Assembly (NCBI GenBank): GCA_019096065.1
Contig: JAGUCH010000003.1
Coordinates: 4,464,001-4,528,000, forward strand
Reading direction: 5' to 3'
Source: Paracyclopina nana
Taxonomy: Eukaryota > Arthropoda > Copepoda > Cyclopoida > Cyclopettidae
Length of the DNA: 64,000 nt
A model generated the notes under the pieces. The model was not told the origin of the DNA, did no database searches, and saw only the letters and a list, made by a program, of their open reading frames with translations. Within the stretch, counting starts at the first letter, position 1, and every line of letters starts with the position of its first letter. A program made the translations under genes and the position numbers. Positions 58,559 to 64,000 of the stretch are shown here, piece by piece.

Positions 58559-59269
58559 TTAACATTCAGATTTAATTTTCAAGTCTTCCTCTTGCTCCTC
58601 TTTAGCTTTTTTTATCGGCAGAACTGTCACAGCGTTCTTGAGGTACTTCTGGGATACACCATGGACTTTTCTGGTGTGCGCACCCCGTGCAATTGTACTC
58701 TTGTAAGTTTTGGGGCACAATTTGCATTTATAAGTTTCCTGAGGCATGTGCTTCATTTTGTAATGGACCGTTGCAGAATTAAGGGAGCTCAAATTTTTAC
58801 CACATGCAATGCATATGGCTCTACCGTCTGGCAATAACGTAACTTGACCAGGCATATTCTCATCCTCGTCAGCACCAGGGTCCGCTTTGATATTGGCCTC
58901 GTCAGTATTGGCATCATCTTCAGGATTAAAAACGCCTCTTATCTCCATTTCTATACACGCGGCATTAAAGTCCTCGCTGCGTGACTTCTCGACACTGGTT
59001 TTCCCATAATAAAGGCATTGCATAATTTTTTGCAATATGTCAAACTTGATCCCTGGAAGCGATATCTCGTTAGGTTCTTGAGAATTCTTCAGCTCCTTGA
59101 TCCTTTTTCGCAAGTAGGGGGAGAAGGCACTTAATATCAACTTATGCCCGTTGATGCGCTTTTTTTCTGCGGACGTCAATGACACATCATACAGGTCAGG
59201 GTCATTTTTGATGGCAGAGATTCCAGAGGCCAAATAGGTGTCGTAATTTTTCAATTGGAAATGCTCCAT
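58559..59269 (-). CDS. Small BTB / two-finger C2H2 protein
   Basis: Single exon, 236 residues, starting at ATG 59269 (MEHFQLKNYDTYL). Residues ~10-100 form a BTB/POZ domain (YDVSLTSAEKKRINGHKLIL, SAFSPYLRKRI, FDILQKIMQCLYYGKTSV). After an acidic linker come two C2H2-like fingers (AICIACGKNLSSLNSATVHY, YKCKLCPKTYKSTIARGAH) and a lysine-rich tail. Such arthropod BTB-ZF proteins are nuclear transcription factors or chromatin proteins. The BTB core resembles that of the gene at 2299-4059, which may be a relative. Confidence 0.8.
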   Translation of the reverse strand: MEHFQLKNYDTYLASGISAIKNDPDLYDVSLTSAEKKRINGHKLILSAFSPYLRKRIKELKNSQEPNEISLPGIKFDILQKIMQCLYYGKTSVEKSRSEDFNAACIEMEIRGVFNPEDDANTDEANIKADPGADEDENMPGQVTLLPDGRAICIACGKNLSSLNSATVHYKMKHMPQETYKCKLCPKTYKSTIARGAHTRKVHGVSQKYLKNAVTVLPIKKAKEEQEEDLKIKSEC

Positions 59270-60693
59270 GTTGCTCAAATCCGTCTACGTCTGCTTCGAA
59301 ACTAAATCTTGTCTCAGTGTTAGCAATCCGATCACGTACAGCATTCAGCAAAACTGTAGTACTGAGTAATTCATGACCACTGAAAAATGATGAGAGCAAT
59401 AGATTTTAGAGGTAAGCATTCAGATAGTTTTCAAAAAATCTCTCTTCTGATATCAAGGGCTTTTTGAAAAATCTTATGAACCATCTTGAGGGGCTACCCC
59501 TAGATAGCCACCATGCCAAAGGGTTTTGTCCATGGGCTCCTAGTGAGGGGAGATATTGGCCTTCAAAGTTTTGGGAAATTCTTATGTAGTAAAACTTCGG
59601 ACCCCTCTCACATCCATATGAAGCAATTTTATCCCCTCATTTTTAGGCCATTGTTAGGCCCCCTGAGGGTGTCTTTAGAAATGGGATGTAAGGTGTTGTC
59701 ATGATGCCCACTACTGAACTCCAATGGGCAATATGCGAATTTTAGGGGCTAACTTTGGAGCAAAATTGAGGGAACATCCTCAGGGCGAATTTTGTTCATT
59801 TTTTGCAAAGAGTCAGTGAAAGATTAGCACTTTCAAATAAAAAAAAATAAAAAAAGGTCCATTTTTGTTTGAAGCCATATACTGCCTAGAGATGGAACGA
59901 GTTTCAGCTTGGCTTCTTGAAAACTTGAAACTAAAACCCAGCTTGAGCTACGTAAGCAAAAAGCTTGGGATCGCTCGAACCAAGTTTTGAAAAGCTTGAA
60001 AAGCTTGAAGCCCAAAAAATGTGAAGCTTGAAAAAGCTTGACACCAAAATTTTTCCAAGCCTTAATCCATTTTTAATCAAAAGAAAAAAGGGCTGAGTTA
60101 AAAATTAACAAATGTGTTCGAGCGATCCCAAGCTTTTGAAAATAATTATCAAGCTTTTTCAAGCTCAAAATTTCACATTTCAAGCTTTTCACTTTTTTAG
60201 TACTTTAAGATAAAAAATGGCGATTACTCACAAGATTTGATAAAATTACCCAAAAAAGTAAAAAAATGATAGAAATAGCTTTACTTTCAGTAAGTACTAC
60301 ATTCCCTTTTAACGCACCCCCATAAGCCTCGCCCAGTAGCACTTCTCTTGCTATATAAGTTGCCCGTCAAAGTTTGATAATTTCTCCCTGTTTATTAAAT
60401 GAACCTAAGGATAATGAGCTCAAAATTTAATTATATAAAAAGTGGTATATTAAACAACTTTTATGTTTCGGAGGATTCGAAGCAGACTCAAACGAGGTCG
60501 TGGAGGCTGAGGAATCCGAAGAATATGCGAAGACCGAAATATACGTGTTTCGTGTTCAAAGGTTTATTGTGTACTTGCGCTTTACTCTCAGCGCGATACT
60601 TAGCATGAAATACAAAAAGTGTTACCAGATAGATATACAAATACTATATTTTGAACAATTTCTCCTCGCCTTGAACGGAAACTTGGCCTGGCC
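59270..60693. repeat. Repeat-rich intergenic DNA with an AAGCTTG-rich inverted repeat
   Basis: Between 59880 and 60195 the word AAGCTTG or CAAGCTT recurs many times. A perfect 20-nt inverted pair (59961-59980 and 60116-60135, AAGCTTGGGATCGCTCGAAC) makes the region foldable. 59480-59830 looks like old dispersed repeat. 60450-60600 has a short acidic ORF without motifs. No gene supported. Confidence 0.6.
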
Positions 60694-63600
60694 TTAATCG
60701 AGGATCTCCCTGGATTCCTTGATGGCGGTATTCTCTTCGGCTGTGGCATCCTTGAAGAGCACGAACCCGGTTTGGGCGACTGGATCGACATGAAATTCCG
60801 AGACAGTTGATTGATTGAAGAGGCGAGACGTGGTTCTCCCTCGCGGACAAGCTGCCCAGAATTCTTCAAACATGACGATCAAAGGGAAGTCGCCATGTTG
60901 GGCGCGGAAGTGGCCGAGGCGGTAGCAAAGGCTGCATCTGTTGCGCAACATTGCACAGACGGCGTCCAGGTGCCCATCTGTCAAGCAAATGTTGTAGTTG
61001 CAAGTCAAGTCGACGTCCTGGATTTTGCATTGGTTGGTCGTGTGGTCACCCGATCCACAGCGTTCACAGCAGTGAGGGAAAAGTTTTTCTCCCCCGCCAA
61101 AGGACAACATGTAGGCCCTGCGGTCGATGTCATTGGGGTGCTGCTTGTAGACAATTTTAAGGCGCTCACGAGACTCGCCGGGGATGATGTCAACGTTGGG
61201 GACCCATTGGCGCTCGTGCAAAAAGATTTGGAGCAGCTCATGCAGACGATCTACTGACTGCCATGCGTCTCCCGGACCAGGGGCAAAAAATAAAGGCCAA
61301 GCTCTATGCGCGCAAGTTTCCCCAATGTCATTAACGAATGATTGATCTTGAAACCAATTACCGAAGGGGCGGATATTTGCTTCATTTTTGACCAAGAGCT
61401 TCATAACATTGTCGTTACCCACAGCCCTTAGCAGCAGGCAATGCATAACGCGGATCACATCTGCACCCGATCCCATGTTTTCCAGCTCTGCCGCCCTAAT
61501 GGCCAACTGCCGCAGCAACTCAAACACGAGGCAAAGCTCCCAAATTACAAAGGCCTTCATTGGCGCTTCCCATTGTTGAAAATGAACTGTATAATCCCAA
61601 TCTTTGAAGACTAGATATCTGCCGTTGTTGAACCTTTGCTCATTGATCTCGCTCGGGTGGATGTAAATGAAGGGGTAATTGAGTGATTCTGCTAGGAATT
61701 CAGGACCAGTTCGAATGGAATTGTAGTGGGGGCCGAGGTGGCTTTGGGGAAAGGCCATGAGCGTAAGATTTGACGCGTCGACGAATTGACGCATTACGTA
61801 GGCGGATTCTGGGATGCTGCAGACACGTTTTACAATATCAAACGCGCCATACGCAATCTTAATGATGCTACCACTCTTAAAGATTTTCCGTACAAAGTTT
61901 GGAATTGCGGCGCCCTTCAGTGTTTGGCCATCCCAATCAACATGCACGAAGACGCTCACATTGTTGAAGGACATTAAAACTAGGCCGTAGAAGGCGACTT
62001 GCCAGAAGTTGGTTTGCCGAAGCTCGCGCAGTTTTTCGGGGGGGTGGAGGATTAATTTGAGGGCAACAATGCCAAACGACTCCACCTCATCAACAAACCC
62101 CGATTTTGAAAGTAGCGTATTCATGTGATGAGGGCTAAGGCAGATAATTCTTGTCAAATGGACAATATTGGGGGGCGAAAATGGGGAGAACTCCCTTGGG
62201 CCATCACTGGGCAACTGGTTACGGGCGCCCATAAGCGAGAGAGTGGCAAAGGCGGGTTTAGTGTGCCGAACAAAATCAGATGGGCGGAGCCCAAACGCCC
62301 CAAGGGCGCACATGGGCAGGGGGCAGTCAGGATCCCTTTTTTGGCCCACCCAAACTCTATTTCCCTCAATGGCTAGTACGCAACGAGGCACATATTTATC
62401 AGGGCGATTGTCAACTATCATTTTACGCTGCTTGAGGGAAAGATTGCTAGACGACGCAACTGACTCGATGTCGCTGAACCTCTCACCTTTAGCCAACGAG
62501 ATGGTGATGACGTCTTCATCTTCTGGGAGCGGGGGCATGCAGTAGAACTCACTCTGGCCAGGCGTGGGTGGCAAAGGACCACCGGTTTCCTCAAGGAGCT
62601 TGTTCTTGAAAGCGCGTTCTTTGTCTCGCAATGCTCGCGATCGTGTTCTTGGGGCCTCGACTGGTGGGGAAATGGATCCAGATCTAGGTCCAAATTGTTT
62701 CTTCGGAGGTTCGGTCGACGGTCCTGGCGAGGGCTCGTAGCTTTCCAAGACTTCATCAACAACCATGAACTCTTCGTCGCCTATTTTGGCCTCGCTCTTG
62801 GTAGGGGTTGTCGTGACAATAGTGCGTAGCACGGGGTCTGATGGGCGGGGAATTCGCTTAAAGGGGACGAAACGATCAGCATTGCCCATTATCACGTCGC
62901 CGCCCTCCGGACCTTGAAGCTCAAAAGACTGGTCTGTAAAGCCCTCGACATGTTTCCCAACGCTCCCAAGGGTGGACTGAATTAATCTGGCTAAAGCTAC
63001 AGGAATGCATACAAAGTCGGACGTGTCGGTGTTTGTTGAAACTTCTGCAGTGTCATAAATGCGTGGAGGAGCTGCCGGATTTACGAGGTTTCGTGTGACG
63101 CCTGATTCGCGCTCCCGGACCGTGGGTAAACGAGCGAGTTCAACTCCCACGCCAGCGGCGATGCGAGCACCACCTGCAGTTGGCGTTTTAATCTTTGCTA
63201 GCACGTGGCGGGTGTATTCCTTGCTTGACGGGTCGAAACGAGCACGCAAATGTCCAAGATCCTTATAAGCAATGTCACTAAGTTTCTGCTCCCAAATTGA
63301 TGCTTGCTTGACACAGTTTGCGGGGCCTAACTCTGGATTGACTCGATTCTTTTTACAATGAGCAAGCCATTGATCGTGGAGATCACGATGCACCAAGGCC
63401 AGAATTGTGCCGACGGATGTGTTTTCCCCCAAAAGCAAAACCCGGGTGAAATTTACCCTTTGAGCATTGTTGCGGGCATTTTTGGCTAATTTTTGGGCCT
63501 TACTAGACAAAGTGTCGCTGCCCATATAGTTATGGACACTGCCGGCAATGTAAACGTTGGGAGACGCGTAAATTTGAACAAACTTCGTCAACTTGCCCTT

Positions 63601-63951
63601 ATGCATGAGGTCCATCAGATCTTCGATGAAGTAGACGTCCTCGGTGTCAAAATGGCGGCGAAGGCGAGCACGTTGCCGCTCGATTTCCTCGAGAATGCGC
63701 GACGTCGTTTGCGGGCTAGATCGAGGCTGGTGGAAAGCCCTAGCACCTTCACGACGGGGTGTGATCGCTCCCTGGACAGGCACCCTGAAAATGGCGGACG
63801 ATGCAAGCCTAACTTCAGATTTTACCCGTTTTCTTGATCCATCATCCTCAGAGTCGGTTGAAGGTGTGCCCGATCGAATGGCGTCCGAGCCCGAGGCCGT
63901 GGGATTGTCGTTGTGGTCGTCATCGCTGCCGCTGGAGGGCCTTTTGGACAT
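60694..63951 (-). CDS. Large single-exon protein: degenerate RNase D-like region plus C-terminal zinc knuckles
   Basis: 1,085 residues from ATG 63951 (MSKRPSSGSDDD); an earlier start beyond the window is possible because the frame is still open. No named family recognised. Residues 1-60 are Ser/Asp-rich with a basic patch (SRKRVKSEVR), suggesting a nuclear location. The middle is disordered, with Pro/Ser linkers. Roughly 640-850 resembles a DEDD (RNase D/EXD) exonuclease fold: VSVFVHVDWDGQTLK, GSIIKIAYGAFDIVKRVC, FVDASNLTLMAF, KDWDYTVHF, AFVIWELCLVFELLRQL. The first Asp-x-Glu and the last Tyr-x-x-x-Asp appear lost, so it is probably inactive. Two zinc knuckles end the protein: CERCGSGDHTTNQC (962-975, CCHC) and CSLCYRLGHFRAQH (1006-1019, CCHH). 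Base composition is visibly richer in G and C than its neighbours. No polymerase, protease or integrase motif accompanies it. Confidence 0.7.
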   Translation of the reverse strand: MSKRPSSGSDDDHNDNPTASGSDAIRSGTPSTDSEDDGSRKRVKSEVRLASSAIFRVPVQGAITPRREGARAFHQPRSSPQTTSRILEEIERQRARLRRHFDTEDVYFIEDLMDLMHKGKLTKFVQIYASPNVYIAGSVHNYMGSDTLSSKAQKLAKNARNNAQRVNFTRVLLLGENTSVGTILALVHRDLHDQWLAHCKKNRVNPELGPANCVKQASIWEQKLSDIAYKDLGHLRARFDPSSKEYTRHVLAKIKTPTAGGARIAAGVGVELARLPTVRERESGVTRNLVNPAAPPRIYDTAEVSTNTDTSDFVCIPVALARLIQSTLGSVGKHVEGFTDQSFELQGPEGGDVIMGNADRFVPFKRIPRPSDPVLRTIVTTTPTKSEAKIGDEEFMVVDEVLESYEPSPGPSTEPPKKQFGPRSGSISPPVEAPRTRSRALRDKERAFKNKLLEETGGPLPPTPGQSEFYCMPPLPEDEDVITISLAKGERFSDIESVASSSNLSLKQRKMIVDNRPDKYVPRCVLAIEGNRVWVGQKRDPDCPLPMCALGAFGLRPSDFVRHTKPAFATLSLMGARNQLPSDGPREFSPFSPPNIVHLTRIICLSPHHMNTLLSKSGFVDEVESFGIVALKLILHPPEKLRELRQTNFWQVAFYGLVLMSFNNVSVFVHVDWDGQTLKGAAIPNFVRKIFKSGSIIKIAYGAFDIVKRVCSIPESAYVMRQFVDASNLTLMAFPQSHLGPHYNSIRTGPEFLAESLNYPFIYIHPSEINEQRFNNGRYLVFKDWDYTVHFQQWEAPMKAFVIWELCLVFELLRQLAIRAAELENMGSGADVIRVMHCLLLRAVGNDNVMKLLVKNEANIRPFGNWFQDQSFVNDIGETCAHRAWPLFFAPGPGDAWQSVDRLHELLQIFLHERQWVPNVDIIPGESRERLKIVYKQHPNDIDRRAYMLSFGGGEKLFPHCCERCGSGDHTTNQCKIQDVDLTCNYNICLTDGHLDAVCAMLRNRCSLCYRLGHFRAQHGDFPLIVMFEEFWAACPRGRTTSRLFNQSTVSEFHVDPVAQTGFVLFKDATAEENTAIKESREILD

Positions 63952-64000
63952 GATGGCCTCGATAATCGACGATTCGAAAAATGCGGCCGATTGCACCCAA

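Noticed and set aside
60811-63837. Several plus-strand ORFs of 60-148 codons
   Set aside because: Antisense shadows of the large GC-rich minus-strand gene; no independent motifs or starts.
60694-63951. Reading the zinc-knuckle protein as a retroelement gag
   Set aside because: No reverse transcriptase, protease or integrase nearby, no terminal repeats seen, and the knuckles follow an RNase D-like region rather than a capsid-like one; left open but unsupported.

Overview
The window is nuclear DNA from an animal, almost certainly an arthropod. The genes carry spliceosomal GT-AG introns, mostly 50-70 nt, and the proteins are animal families (FANCI, NADPH-P450 reductase, TBK1/IKKe, EPG5, AATF, Golgi glycosyltransferases). 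Two ADF/cofilin genes encode proteins very close to insect Twinstar, and one protein looks like the arthropod vinculin-family Serendipity-alpha. I cannot name the order or species from sequence alone. Coding starts were placed on ATG codons, and splice sites were chosen so that reading phase is kept across every junction. LAYOUT. 1-6.5 kb: FANCI on the minus strand, with its 3' end off the left edge and a complete BTB/zinc-finger gene nested antisense in one intron. 7.3-11.7 kb: NADPH-cytochrome P450 reductase with a 2 kb first intron and up to three extra candidate first exons. 11.9-13.9 kb: an uncharacterised zinc-finger-like protein whose 3' end nearly touches the next gene. 13.9-23.9 kb: five consecutive Golgi glycosylation genes (MGAT3-like GT17, a GT31-like protein lacking its acidic metal-binding motif, a WSCD-like sulfotransferase, an alpha-1,3-fucosyltransferase, and an SLC35D nucleotide-sugar transporter). 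24-26.6 kb: AT-rich non-coding DNA with a 15-bp tandem array that switches strand in its middle. 26.6-29.7 kb: tandem cofilin genes. 30.7-32.5 kb: a compound MITE inserted next to a broken ACOX3-like fragment, then a small membrane-protein ORF. 32.5-34.2 kb: intronless AATF. 34.5-46.1 kb: a C-type lectin divergent from TBK1/IKKe, followed by EPG5. 47.7-55.5 kb: a secreted CCP/acidic/EGF/HYR protein of about 1,650 residues, whose largest intron holds an antisense MYND gene and a hAT-type MITE. 55.6-64 kb: an intronless vinculin-family gene, a small BTB/zinc-finger gene, repeats, and a large single-exon protein of unknown family with a degenerate RNase D-like region and terminal zinc knuckles. 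HOW THE GENES MAY WORK TOGETHER. Two themes stand out. The 13.9-23.9 kb block could supply several steps of N-glycan or proteoglycan maturation (substrate import, bisecting-GlcNAc-type transfer, fucosylation, sulfation). The 34.5-46 kb block places a pattern-recognition lectin, an innate-immune/autophagy kinase and an autophagosome tether side by side. Both functional links are inference from position.
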